A stretch of DNA of 64,000 bases from assembly GCF_901709675.1 (NCBI RefSeq), contig NC_051096.1, positions 6,041,001 to 6,105,000 on the forward strand, given 5' to 3'. The notes beneath the pieces were generated by a model, which had not been told where the DNA came from, searched no databases, and saw nothing but the letters and a program-made list of their open reading frames with translations. This DNA is from Syngnathus acus (taxonomy: Eukaryota > Chordata > Actinopteri > Syngnathiformes > Syngnathidae). Position numbers and translations under genes: made by a program. How positions within the stretch are numbered: position 1 is the first letter of the stretch; the number at the start of each line of letters is the position of its first letter. This document shows, one piece after another, positions 24,501 to 38,100 of this stretch.

Positions 24501-26144
24501 AAAAACACTCAGATTCCCTCCTAACTACATTTCAATCCTCGAGTTTTCCCACAGGGAACAGGTTGTTAATTAGTTTTGCTCCTCATATTGTTATTTATGT
24601 ATTCTGTCTGATCATGGAAGGCTGCCTGTGTGCAAGTAAGCATCTGATTCCACACTCCAATGGACAAATATAGCACAAATACTGGTCAACATCTTTTACC
24701 GTATGTGCAGAAAAAGGTATGAGCAAACTGAATTTTAAGTTCTGCTGAAGATGGTTTCAGACATCTGCTGAAGAAAACTGGAAAGACCAGCAGCCAATGA
24801 AAGTACGTGTTTGAGGGATTATGAGCGAAATGAAACTCGACTGGACCTAATATGGATCTCTGAGGAACACCTTTGGATAAGGAAAGGGGAGAGAAGACCC
24901 TCAACCCTCGCTGACTGCAAGCGGCTAATGCAATAACTTGTCATTGACCTTGCTCACGCTAGCCCATGCCATTGTGGCTGTAGTATATTAAAATGATGTT
25001 AAGACAAACAGGGTATGCATCCAGTTGGCGTCTGCTCCATTTTCAGTTGGACCGCCTGAAAAGCTGTTAAGGATTCTCCCGGGTGTCGAGCACCAACGCT
25101 CGGATGTACTTCTTCAATAGTCACAGGCCGGCTGTATGGATCAGCACAGCTGTCTGTACTTGAGCCAAACTTTCTGCATTGTTGTGTGTTGTGTAACAAG
25201 TCGTTAACCTTGACCGCAGTGTCTGGATTCTGGCAGCATAGCCAATGTCGCATTGGTGTTGGACTGACTGCTGATTATTTGAGGTTCATGACCGTCCTTG
25301 TAGTGTCAACAGTCTTCTGCAATAATAACGCTCACAAAGTTTAAACTATTTTTGCCCTATCAAGGTTTGTTATGAACCAAGTTTTATGTCATTCATGGAT
25401 TTTATAAACTACCAACATGTGGGGACTTTCAGATTCTTGACTCTCATCTCCCCATTCTCCTGCACCGAGCAAGGAGGCTTAATTAGCAATTTTATTAAGG
25501 ACACTCTCTTCCTTTGGGCAAATTGCTGTCTCATAAGACCCAGCACAAGAACGAGCTGACCTGAAAAAGACCCCAAACAAAGCAGGGACAGAAGCAGGGA
25601 GACGACCGACGGAACAAAGGATGACTACGAACGGCTGCTGAGCATGGCTAGCCCAAGGGAATTGCACGGGTGTCCTGGGATGGACAAAATAAGATGTGAA
25701 TTCTGTTGTTGCTTCTTTGCATTCCAGTTTGAAGGATTTTCTCGGCATGAGATAACGTCTGAGGATGCTTCAAGGTTGTGTGGGCGTCTCATGTTTGTCA
25801 TAAGCCAGCGTTATGAGTGCTATTGAGTCTTGAAGTTGGAGCTGGAGATTAACTTTGCCCTGTTTTACAATACTTGATGAGATCACTGAAGTTATTTTTT
25901 CAGCTCTACTATGTTTCCCTTTTGCAATGTTCACTTATGATATTGAATGTTTTTTGTTGTTGTTGTGGTACCAGTTCCATAACTTGAGGAATACTGAAAT
26001 ATAAATATATTAAGTGATGGCTGAGAAGTAATTGTTTTTATTTTGTTTGTTGCAAAGGAACTTAAACACTATATTCAACTTTTTCTCTCCACAGTGAATT
26101 GATTCTAAACTGCAAGACACTCTGGAGCAAATAGAGGTACCCTC

Positions 26145-26175
<31 letters not shown>

Positions 26176-29100
26176 CGTTTCCTATGCGCTCTCCACTCTC
26201 TGCCTTATCTGTAATTGAGTTATTGAGAAGTACTATATGTGAAAATGCATTTAATGTCATATAGTATGTTCGGCTCTATGCTTTAATTTTGCGAAAACAC
26301 ATTTATTCACATACAAGTTTGACTGTTTAATTCTGCCTCAGTCCAAATATTGACAGGACGAAAAGTCATTATTATAACAGAGAAAGGACTAAATCATATC
26401 AGTTTCATCTAGCGCTTGCTTGCGATATTATGACCTGATAAAAGGTATGCAAAGCAATTTTCTCTTGCACCGGCGCCTCTGCGCTTGAATAGATTAATTA
26501 CTTGGTTTGTCTGTACACAAAAAAAAAAACGGCATGCACGCGTGCACACAAATATTGCAAAGCCATTGGTGGAAGTGCTCGCTTGTTTACCTGTCGCTTT
26601 GCTGATAAAAGAAAATCCTTTTATTAAACACTGTGTACAAAGAGCAATCCCTCACGTCAAGTCAGTGACGGTATTGCTTACCATGTTTGCAAACACGCAT
26701 GCTGACGGAGAATCTGTGTATTGTATACGTACGTATGTACACACGTGGATTAAAGATGTCATTTGGTGTTTACAGTCTTACATTGAACGAAAACAGTTAC
26801 ATTCAATTGACCTCTGTCAGCGCCCCTGTTTTGAAAGGTTAATTGACTATGGCAAGGTCGTATACATCCTACTTGATACCACCTTGTCAAAATATTCACT
26901 TCACTTGCACATCTATATCTAAATCCCACATCTTTAACGTGATAATCTCTTTCCCTACCTTTTGTCATCCGTCTGTTTCTGCCTCCAGGAGCAGCTTGAC
27001 GTTGCCCTGTCAAAGACTTGCAAACACTTTGATGTTGCACACTATACCAAGGTCCAGCTGGCCTACACACTGCTGGGGAAGACACAGGTGAGTTATTGGG
27101 CCCCTCTTCAAGGTTATGGAAACGGTCCAACGCCAAGAAATGGCTGTTCCATCTCGCCTCAAGCATTGTTTTTTACTTCATCCTTTGAATGAGGGTGAAA
27201 GTCATGCGTGTAATTTAGGTGCTGAATGACCATCGCAAGGTTGTGCTAATTTATCCGATTATAATTTGCCAGTATATCTTTGCCAATGTTCCCATCTTCC
27301 GAATAAATATTAGCCTCCATGCACAATGTAATTCTCCGCGGCTTCCACCGGTCTCACTTGAGTTGGTTCAATTAATGCATCAATATTTGCTTATATACTG
27401 TTGAAAATCCGATTGCCTTTCTGCCAAAATCAAATACAGAGCATTTAGACTGGTTTCGTTGGTGAGACATATTTTGGGGTGGAGTTTCTGCAAATAGAAA
27501 CAACTGAAGGAGACAAAATCAAACGGTCAATTGGTAATTTTAGAGGATTCAGCTTTTAATGCAGCCAGTAACAAAGTGAAGCAAGCTGGTCCAATTGAAC
27601 CGCTGTAGCTGTTTTCTCAGCACGTCGCAGCACGTGGGTGAGAAACAGCCTCAAGCCTACTCCAGTGTAATGAAAAACATGAATGTTTCAAAATGGGTAA
27701 TGAAGCTGAAATTCCACACCAAAAATAGCAACCGTAACCTTTTTTAGGAGATCTAAATGTGCAAGTGGAGGACTATTTTCACGTGTGTTCTGTTGGAGGC
27801 TTATTAAGTATTTACAACGGCGAGGAAAGAAACTGCGGAGCCCATGTTCATCTTAATGAAGAAACATAGAGCAACAGTGTAGCTCACTGATGACTGTTGA
27901 ATAGATCTCGGACAACAATGTCGTTGAGAAAAAGCTATTAGGCGTCGACTGAAATGCCAATGCTTGCTAAAAGAGTCGTCACCACTGAGCTGCAAAACAT
28001 TTCTGACTCTTCCCAACGACATTTTCACCTTGTCATTCATCTCCAAGGAGACCACATGTTATATGTGGCCAATTTCTCAAATTAGTTGATCATTTCATTA
28101 TTTATGACCTGGCAATTATAAAGACGGGCAGATGAAAAGGACATCCTGCTATAATCCTTCTCATCACTGTGCATTTGGCTTTCTCCAGACTGCTATGGAC
28201 CAGCTCCACATGCACTTCACCCAAGCCATCCACAATACTGTGTTTCAAGTGGTGCTGGGATACGTCGAGCTCTGTGCTGGCAATGCTGATACCAAGTTTC
28301 AGAAAATGCAGTATAAGGATCTGTGTACGGTAAGTGACTGATTCCACAAACACCTTTTGTGTGTGCAAAGAAAATGAATTCTTACAATAATAATAAAAAT
28401 AATTCTTAATAATAATAGTATTAGTAATAATAACGCTCATTATTTTCCCATCATGATTTTATATTCTAATTATAATAGTACACTCTGACCTTTTGAACTA
28501 AGTTCCACTTTGACTTTCACTTTCAAACTGTAGCTTGGTCAATTTATCATGAACCTACAGGGACAAATTGCTGCATGTCCCCCAGAGATTATGTTGTAAA
28601 AGGTTATTGGGAAAGGTTCCCTTTTCCTGTTTGGAGAGGACAATTTGTTTTGGCCCCATTTTGCACCGTATTCAAGTTTTGATAGTTTTCTTCTTGACAC
28701 TCTCTACTTGCTTGTTGACGCCTTGTTTGTTCGGATTGCGCAGCTGTCACGCGTCAGTTTTCTACAGGCAGGATTTTTATTTCAGGATTTTTGAAGATTT
28801 CACTCCTTGCTCACTTGTTTCAGCACCTCTCAAATCAAAGTCAAAAATGGAAACTTTCATCTCTTTTGCTCGGATCGAGAAATTAATTGTGGAGGAGCAA
28901 AGGCATTGCTTCTGTGTTCCCATGATAAGCAAAGGTTGACGGATGTGAAAGCTCACATTAGACCCTCTAAACTCACTTTTTAAATTGTGCGACTTAAAAT
29001 TCAATAGCGACGAGAACTCTCTGAGAGGTCAGTTAGGATTTCGGTAAGGCCGTATTAATTTTACATCAGCATCTCATCATTATTGGCCAGACTTGGTATC

Positions 29101-32100
29101 AATCCCCTGGTCTGTTGAACCTCTCTCCATGGAACTCCAGTCGTCGAAGGTGAAGTGGCTGGAAATTTTGGACTTCTCACTCTTCAGTGTCTTACCTCAA
29201 GTCATTTATTTATATTTATTTAGGGATGTATTTGAATAAATTTGACCCTTTTGTATTGTTGAAGTGACTCCAAGGCTTCTGTGTTTATGCAGGCGGAGTT
29301 GCTTATTCATATAATACTGAGCTGTTACCTCAGCATTTTTTCTTTCCAACTTGATGTCTTTGTTTTAAGGGGCTCTCACAATGATGAACCTTCTATTAAG
29401 ATGGCCGGTACATGGACAGTTTTAGAGAAGATGCACGTTAAGACTGATCCAGATTGAAACATGGAATTCAAATCGGCGTTCCCATGGGAAGTCCCCGTCT
29501 CCTTGGCAATTCTCTAATCTGGTTTAGGCTTCGTCAAAGCACTTTGAAGATGAATTGAAACTCCATCTTATTGAATAATACTAAGAGGCGACCCCAGTCG
29601 GACTGGTTCATTTGCTTTACCATAAACACAGCAGGACTCTGTGATGATTCAGCAATGCACTAGATCTTGTCAAAAGTTGAGTTGAGCTTGAAACCATTTA
29701 GTGGAGCCAAATGTTCTGCTTCTCTCTAAATGAATCGTGTGTTGTGAGCTGCCAATGGTAGTTGTGTCAACTAGAAGGACAATTGAAGGCCACCCACTCT
29801 GAGGTTGATATCTTTAAATCTGCAGTAGCACAGTGTTGCTAGATATGATGTGTGTCATCGACGCTTTCTGAAAATGAAACTGTAGAATTATTGTGGCCGT
29901 TCTGCCGAGAAACGATGATTCTAGGGACCGTTTTTTTAAAAATAGCAGCATTGTTGTTCCACCCCACCCGCTGGCTGACATTATACAAAGGGGTGATTGG
30001 GAATAAATAAATAATAAATGCGAGGTTGTATTTCCTCATCAAATCCACAGCTCCACTTAGACTCTCACCTCTTCCTGTGCCTTAGTTGCTTGGCAACATG
30101 CTGCTGACATGCTTGAATTGTGGAAAATATGGAGTGTCAAATGTATGCCACATCCACTCCTTTAATCATATGTTCCAATTTTCTATCGATCAAAGTTGTA
30201 GTCTGTCCCAGCTCTTAATGAAAGATTCCCTCATGTTCAAAAAATAGAGATAAATCAAAGGAAGAATTTTTTTTACATCAGTCCATTGTTGTATGAAACT
30301 GCAATTTCCACATTCTTTCCATGTTGAACTAATTACTGCCTTTATCTTGATTGACACTCAAATTAGCATTGATGCCTAATTGTGAGTTCTGAAAATATTG
30401 GGTTGCGTTTGCATTCATTTATTTCCAATTAAAATGCAACTCTTGATTTTGTGTCTCCCCCCCAAATGGAATTAGTAGACCTAAGTTCATTTGCCTCTAA
30501 TTACAACATTTTTCTAACGAGTTCATGCAATAATTTACTCTCTCGTCAGTACGTTTCAGAAATGAGATGATTTGTCTGAATAATGAACATAAGCATTCAT
30601 TGGATATTATTTGAAGCACAGCAGTTTATGTTGTAATTTTTTTGGGGGGGTGGTTCCTCATTACATCTGTGTTTGCAGCATATCACCCCAGACAGCTACA
30701 TTCCGTGTCTGACGGATCTGTGCAAGGCGTTGTGGGAGGTGATGTTGAGTTACCACCGCACGATGCAGTGGCACGAGGAGCATGACAAGCAAGTGACCAC
30801 ACCTACTCCAGGTACTGCATTATGTTTATTTTGGTTCTACATTTGAAACACACGCGTCCGATTGACTCTGATTCGGTTGCAAAAGCGGGTATCTGCTCGC
30901 AGTAGCCTGAGATGAATAAGGAAGTCACAGAATCAGTTTGACTTAAAAGGCTTGGTGAAAATGGGGTCAGGTTTCCACACGCTCCGAAGCACTAATCTTT
31001 TCTGGCTGTTTGATATCAGCATAATGCACAGCTCGGTCAGGTCTACGGCTTGACTTGGAGAATGCCCCGACCTTGGTCCATTTAAAGCGTATTTGTTGTT
31101 TGTGTGCTTTTACATTGGGATGCAGCTGCTGTCGTTTCGCTTTGGAGCTCATTGAACAATGAAAGCCCTCTAAAGTTCTACTCTTACATAAAATTACTCA
31201 AATAATTATTCAAACAAATAAGATGCCCCATTTCATCTCGACATAATCTGTCAAATTAACTAGTTCTTTATTTATGTTAAATCAGATGTCTTAATTTCGT
31301 TGCCCGCATTCCATTAGACGAATGGGGCTATCTTGTATTTCGGTGTGATTGGAAAACATACTAAGTCCTTGGATATTTCAATAAATGCCGTCTTCCCCTT
31401 TGAAGGAAAGGACATGCCCCCCGTTTCCTGCCAAGAATGCAATCAATCATTTCAATAGTTGATCGGCTTTCACCTCTGTGTAAAGGTGTCCCTGGCCATA
31501 GCGTTGGCTTGCTTTACACTCTCTCCTAATATGTGCGCGGTCTCTCGCTGTAATGATTTACTGTGCATGTGCCGTCTCATTTGTTCCACAGTATTTTGAG
31601 GTGACTTTGACCTCCAGCTCACACTAGAGGCCGCCTGTGTCGTAACAGTCAAGCCTACTATAGCTCTCGCCTCCTCTCGTGTCCATCTTCTTTAGTCGAC
31701 GTCTGGCACTTAATATATTGAGTTGTTCACTGTAATATTTCCCTAATTAATCTTGTACCTCCATTAAAGGAAAGACGGTGGCTGGGGTCATTTTTCTACC
31801 TGACAAGATACATGTCTTACAGTATCTCATACCTGGACATGTTTCATTCACACTGAAGGCCATCAGGCACCAGAGGTCAAGGGTGTGTAATATTAAATAA
31901 AAATGGCCATTTTGCTTTCATTGGTTTTGAAGCCTGTGATGGAGTGACAGCTTGTCTTGAGCAGCTCTCACTATCAATTCAACTGTGAATTGCCCTTGAG
32001 AAAAATCTAAACGACTTTCAGTTGGCGACATTGTGATCATCTCCGACGACTGTATCAGAATCTGGTCACATGGGTTTTTACATATTCAACCAATTGGTTC

Positions 32101-35100
32101 ATGCAGTCGCCATCTACATAGTAGAGGTTGGACCGCATGTTGCGTACCATGTTGCGTATGAATCATCTTTTTTAAATAGTGATTGACTTTCTTTCACATT
32201 TACCTACAAACTGCGACTCCGCCATTACTACTACCGTTGTTGTTCATGATAAATGACATGACGAGATGGCGACGTCTGTAATTTGCAATTTATTCATGCA
32301 CATATTGAGTGACGGCCAATCTAAACCTCTACAAAAACACATCACTCCTTGTCTCATTTGTTTCTATAATGATCGCAATCATGGGTCAAGAAAAGGAGTA
32401 GGGTAAATCGATGTTTTTTATTTATTTATTTAAACTTGTGTTATATGCATACAATGGAAGGAAATAACGATTGCTAGCGATAGGTTATTATCATTAGCTC
32501 AGTGGTGTTAAACTCAATTCCAGGACCAAATTTCTAGGTCACACAAGACAAACATTGTTAAACATAAATGTGAATCGTGCCTTTTGTAGCCGATTGTTGG
32601 ATGATGCAGCTATTATACATGCGAAAACAAAAAAATAGCTAAAACAGCTTATTTGGATATATACCTGTAAATAACTAAGGCGAAGAACAATGTGGCGCAA
32701 ATGCTCATTTATGTCAGGAAGTTATTCCAACAGACTTGATTCCTCTTGAGATTACCTCCCCTTACTTAACTTGGTGTGGTAATTTGGTTGGAAATGTATA
32801 GTAAGGCGGAGCATAGCTTTCCTTTTGTTAATCGTATTCCTTACAGAGATTAACTGGTCCGGTGGGCATCAAACTGCATGCTGTGTTCACACCATATATA
32901 TATATATATATATATAATAGAATGTATAGAAAATGCTACTTGTTATTGGTCGGAGAAGCTTTTTGATTCTTCTTCATATCCTTCATGTACCTATGGAGCA
33001 TTTCCAATAAAAATGATTGAATCCTTTTGCACCATACGACAACAAGGATTTTTTTATTATTATTATTATTACACACTGTCTATCAACACATTTCACAATG
33101 ACCTGCTTTCTCGCGACACAATTGATATATTTTGGGGGTATTGATGTGAAAAGAACAACCTCAAAGGCTCTGTTGGTTTCCTGCGGGCTTTGACAAATCC
33201 ATACTCACTGATCCCTACTCAAGCCAAGGTTTCAGTGTAGTTCTTTTGTCTGCAAGTTTCTTTGCCTATTGAAAATGACCTTGACAGATCCTCCCATCAA
33301 TCACTCTTGCTTCTTGCTCTCTTCAATGTGAGTGTACTCAGCCAACATGAGGTGGTGGGCTTAACTAAGAAGTTGCATTGCGCCACCTGACAACAAACAA
33401 GGCAGATATCTTAGGTGACTATCATGGCGTGTTGAGCACTCAAGAAGAATCCACCTCATGTTCCTCTCCATTGCTGAATGATGGCTAGTCATAGCTCAAC
33501 TTTAAATTTGGAATGCTTCAGAGTGCTTCTGACTTCCTACTTGAATGAACAAGAGGAAATTGTAAAAAAAAAACCAAATCAAAGATTTGGTATCTTTTAA
33601 CTTTGATAAAGATGCTCCTTAGCCTCTATTCTTTTTTTTTTAAAATGCACAGACGATGCAGTGGCGACACAATCTGATGAGTTGGGGATAGACCGCAGCT
33701 ATGTGAAAAAGAAGCTGGAGCACGGACTGACACGGATCTGGCAGGTTGGCTGCCTGTTCTCTTTAGAAATTGAATTTCTCTTCCTACAAATAACCCATTT
33801 TCTCTTTTCTTCAGGATGTCCAGTTAAAGGTGAAGGCCTATATCCTGGGGACTGACATGTCTCACTTCAAATATGATGACTTCATCGTGGTATTGGATGT
33901 CATCAGCAGGTATTGTTTAACGCCAGAACAGGGAGCTCTGGCTTCCTAACGACTTACGTTTCATCATTATTGGATCCCACCAAACGAATCTGGCACACTT
34001 TGGATTCATTCATATTCTGACGACGACACCCACCACATCACTTAAATACACATAATTAAAAACAGAATCATTCCCGGTGGGATATTGCTAGATTACAATT
34101 TTCCCCTCAAATGTTCTGGTTGTGTTATTTATTCATCATGTCAGAAAGACTGAAACCTTGCACACATTGGCTCTGCCCAAATTCAAGCAACAATCCAACC
34201 ATACAATCCTTGTAATTATTTGTTACTTATCCTTAATTAGCTTTAACTGCTACAAAAAAAAAAAGGAACATCTGCTCAGTGTTTCAGAAATCAGTCAAGC
34301 GCGTTATGAGATAAATGTGCATGGAAGGAATCAGCATACTTGGGAATACACTTTGTATTAGATTACTGTTTGCAGCTTTCTTTGATACCTCGCATTGAAC
34401 GTCTGCTGTATGACAATGAATGGGGAATGCGTGGCACGCTGTACATGACAAGAATAATCTGGCTAGCAATGTCTCCCCCAAAAAGTAACTTTAGATATGT
34501 GAGTGTATTTACAGTTTCCTCAGTCTTATGAGTGACAGTTTGCACGCATATCAGCTGACAGGCTCACTTGTCAATCAGCACACAATGCTGCGGTGCACTT
34601 GCTCCCTCCGCGATTGTACATCATCAAACGTTGGTTGTTTTACACCAAGCGTGGCAGAGATAACCCCACAATCTGCTTCAAGATAGAATGGCCCATGAGA
34701 AAAACTGTCAGGGAAAGCATTCAAACCAAAAGAAAGCCTAAATTGGACCTGCTGCAAATTGGACCCTTGCTGTTAGCTCAAACAAATGACTGAGCATGAA
34801 ATCCAGTTCAAAGTTCATTTTCCTCCCCTCCCATCTCCCATGTCATTAGTCCGCATTTCTTTATTGTCTCCAAGGCTGATGCAGGTGGGGGAGGAGTTCT
34901 GTAGCAGTAAGTCGGAGGTCTTGCAAGAGTCCATTAAACGCCAGAGCGTCAACTACTTCAAAAACTACCACAGGTGAGACAATTGTCAGCGTTTTGCTAA
35001 TATTTAACAATCGGCTGTGACACGATTTCACAAACAGCGATTGGGGTGATCCCCACGATGCTTTTTGCCGTCGTTAACAATTGATATTTGCATGAACCCG

Positions 35101-38100
35101 ACTCTCGGGGAACATAAGTTTGACGGCCTCAGCTTTTGACACCCTTTTCACTTCTTCAAAGCACATTGTAAAGTGTCTCTGAGGAACAATTAATTCAATA
35201 ACTTTTTAAATTCATGGCCCTGTCAGGGTTATCTATTTTGACTGTGAAAGCTTTTCAAACTTTTTGAAAAGCTGTGACTCATCCCCATTTTTCGACTTCC
35301 TTTTACAATTTCTCAGGGCACGACTGGAGGAGCTGCGTATGTTTCTTGAGAATGAAACATGGGAACTTTGCCCTGTCAAGTCAAACTTCAATATCTCACA
35401 GCTCCATGTGAGTTTGACTCTTTCCTTGTCTTCCATTTCAGATGCCAAATTCTGTTAGCTGTATGTGAGGAAATTAAATCGGTTTCCCAGTTAATACTGC
35501 TGCATGGTTCTTTTTATAAAATACTTCTCCGTTTGGATTTTTCACAGTGCTTCAATACTTTCTTTTCTATGTCACATCTTTCACAACCCAGGAGTTTAAG
35601 TTCATGGACCAGTGTCGCTCCCCTCCGCTTTCCCCGAGCAGGCAGGGTGCGTCCTCTGCCTTCCAAATCCAAGAGGAACTCTCTCTGTTCCAAAAATACC
35701 TGCAAGATGGGAACCCCTTTGAGATGCATATTGAGCAGAAGGAGGAAGAGACGGAGGATGTTCTGGCATCTAATGGGGTGAGTTCCAAACGACCCCATAT
35801 TAGGGTTGAGGGACACAATATCAGCTCAGATCCTTTTAATCCCTCAGTGGTCACGAAAATAACAATATGATAGAATAATTAGGTCAAATGATCTTCATTA
35901 TTTACATATGTTTATCATCCACTATATACAGTACTGACATTTGTCTTATGTTGACAATTGACAGCGTCTACCCTCTGATTGAGTCAGGTCAACATCAACA
36001 TCATTGAGATAAATATGACTAATTAATGAGGCTACCTGTTGAGATACACCACTGTGTTCATACAGACGCGAGATAATTAATTGGCACGCAATCACTTTCG
36101 CAGCCCCAAACCTGCCGATTTAAATTTCGAATGACATGCATGTTTCAGGCATCTTTTTTTTATTCAGTGTAAACAAAAAGTGTTGTTTATGCTTTGGTGG
36201 CCGAGAATCTCTGCGAAAGACAAAATTGCGGTCACAATCAGGACTGAGTGATGGCGACCAGGACACCAAAGACACTTTATTGTGATATTGACCCATACGT
36301 GGTTGAGGCACAGAGAATTTGTCCTTCGGAGCACAACACATTCAAAGTGACAGCTACCCTAAAGAGCCAGGCAGCCACACAGGCGGAATGATTGGTTCCT
36401 TGTTCACTCTCTCAGCCGGAGAAGAGTCGGTCGGCCTCGCGTGTTTGCAGCCATATATCACGCTAATAGAGGCACACAGGTCCAGTGTGCGCAATTTTCT
36501 ACCGTCTCCTTAAAACAAAAAAGCATTCACTTGTTCTGTCGAAATCTATTTGTGAATGATACTCCATTTCGCTTTTGATTACATTGGTTATTTTTATCGG
36601 GCTCCCTTTTAAAACCATATTGCCTTATCTAATGCGTCAGGCTTTCAAAGCCCAAGCGAGTAAGTTAAAGGGGTCATGGAAGCTCTTTTTGACTCTGCTT
36701 TGATCCATTTCACAACCGTAAAACGGAAGATTTTCATTGCGTTACAATCCGGTTATTTATGTACATCAGTGTTATTCCTTCAGAGCTCCTTCTCTACAAT
36801 TGGTTCTCCTTGTGTATTTTTCATTTTGGCCTCGCTCTCTTTTTCTCAAGCACTGATCTTTTTTCTTTTCTTTTTTTTGGTCTCACATTCTTTTTTGCGT
36901 TTCTAAAGTACGAGTCCGACGAGCTTGAGAAGAGCGCTTATCAGGATTACGACAGCGACAGTGATGTCCCCGAGGAGCTGAAGCAGGACTACGTTGACGA
37001 GCAGACGGGCGACGTTCCTCTCAAGAGGTCAGTCACACTAGTTCATGCTGGGTACTGACACAAAGGACACCCAGCCGAGCACGAGCGGTGTTTCATAATA
37101 GGTCCGTGTGTCGATCATTTCTACTGCCAGGTATTTGACATTTACTGACAAAATGATCAAGCTTACCTGAATCCATACTGAGTTTAAACGGTATAAAGAT
37201 GAATAGATTTGGTATTTCAAGTCATCAAACCACCCGCTTCTTTTTTATTTTATTTTTTTTGACATGGTCTGTGCATTCTTTTTTTTTTTTTAAAACATGG
37301 TTTATGCATAATTTTAGCTCACCTCCTTTTCACCCTGCTCTGTAGGCAAAAATCAAGTCTTGAAAATTTCTCTTTCTTCCCACATTATGATTACGGACCA
37401 ATTAGTCGCTATTAAAGCTGCCAAGATTATTCGACTCGTTTTAACGATGATCAAATCGGTCAACAGCCCAAAAATTTGAAGGCAGACAGTATCATAGGAA
37501 GGAACTGAAAAAATGATTCTGCAGTAATATCAATCCAAGCAAGCTACACTGTATGTATATACTTTACAGCTTTGATGGCATACTTGGAAAATGAGGTCTC
37601 GTATTGGACCTCTTTATAAGTATATCATGTTAGGGTCAGTGAGTTGAGATACATTTACGCAGCGAACAAAACGTACAACACTATTACTTATTCAGAAGCT
37701 TGTCAGTTCAGAAGCATTGTTATGGTACGCTCTATGTCCTGTCATGAAATGCAAACGCTCATATTAATTGCACCATTATGCATGCGCCCAGAGTTGAATA
37801 TCATATTTTTAGAGGTCCGACACACTAGCTGTTCTAGCCAAGCGCTCGTTATCATTTAACCCCACGCAATGGGAGTATTGGCCTAAAGGCACCAAACTGC
37901 TAATACCTCATTATTTGAAGCAGGAATAGCAAACGGCTCATTCCGAACTGAGTCGTGTGGTCACGTCCAGTAATTAAATCTCCCATGTAATGATTGCTGG
38001 TTAATGTTGCTCAATGATGGGTGTCAGGGGTCTCGTTCCTCATGCTCACCAGTTCAGAGACCTCTGTGCCTCCAGCATTGTGTCATGGGTTCTGATGGAT

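Larger units (their letters stand above)
30812..33652 (+). other. vps50 intron 13
   Basis: A 2.8-kb intron. It contains a (TA)n tract, an ATT tract and a possible hAT-like fragment at 32500. No coding exon was recognised. Confidence 0.65.

Noticed and set aside
26095-26136. Alternative splice sites explaining the exon 10 frame problem
   Set aside because: No GT lies one base from the exon 9 donor and no AG lies one or four bases from the exon 10 acceptor, so splicing cannot easily restore the frame.
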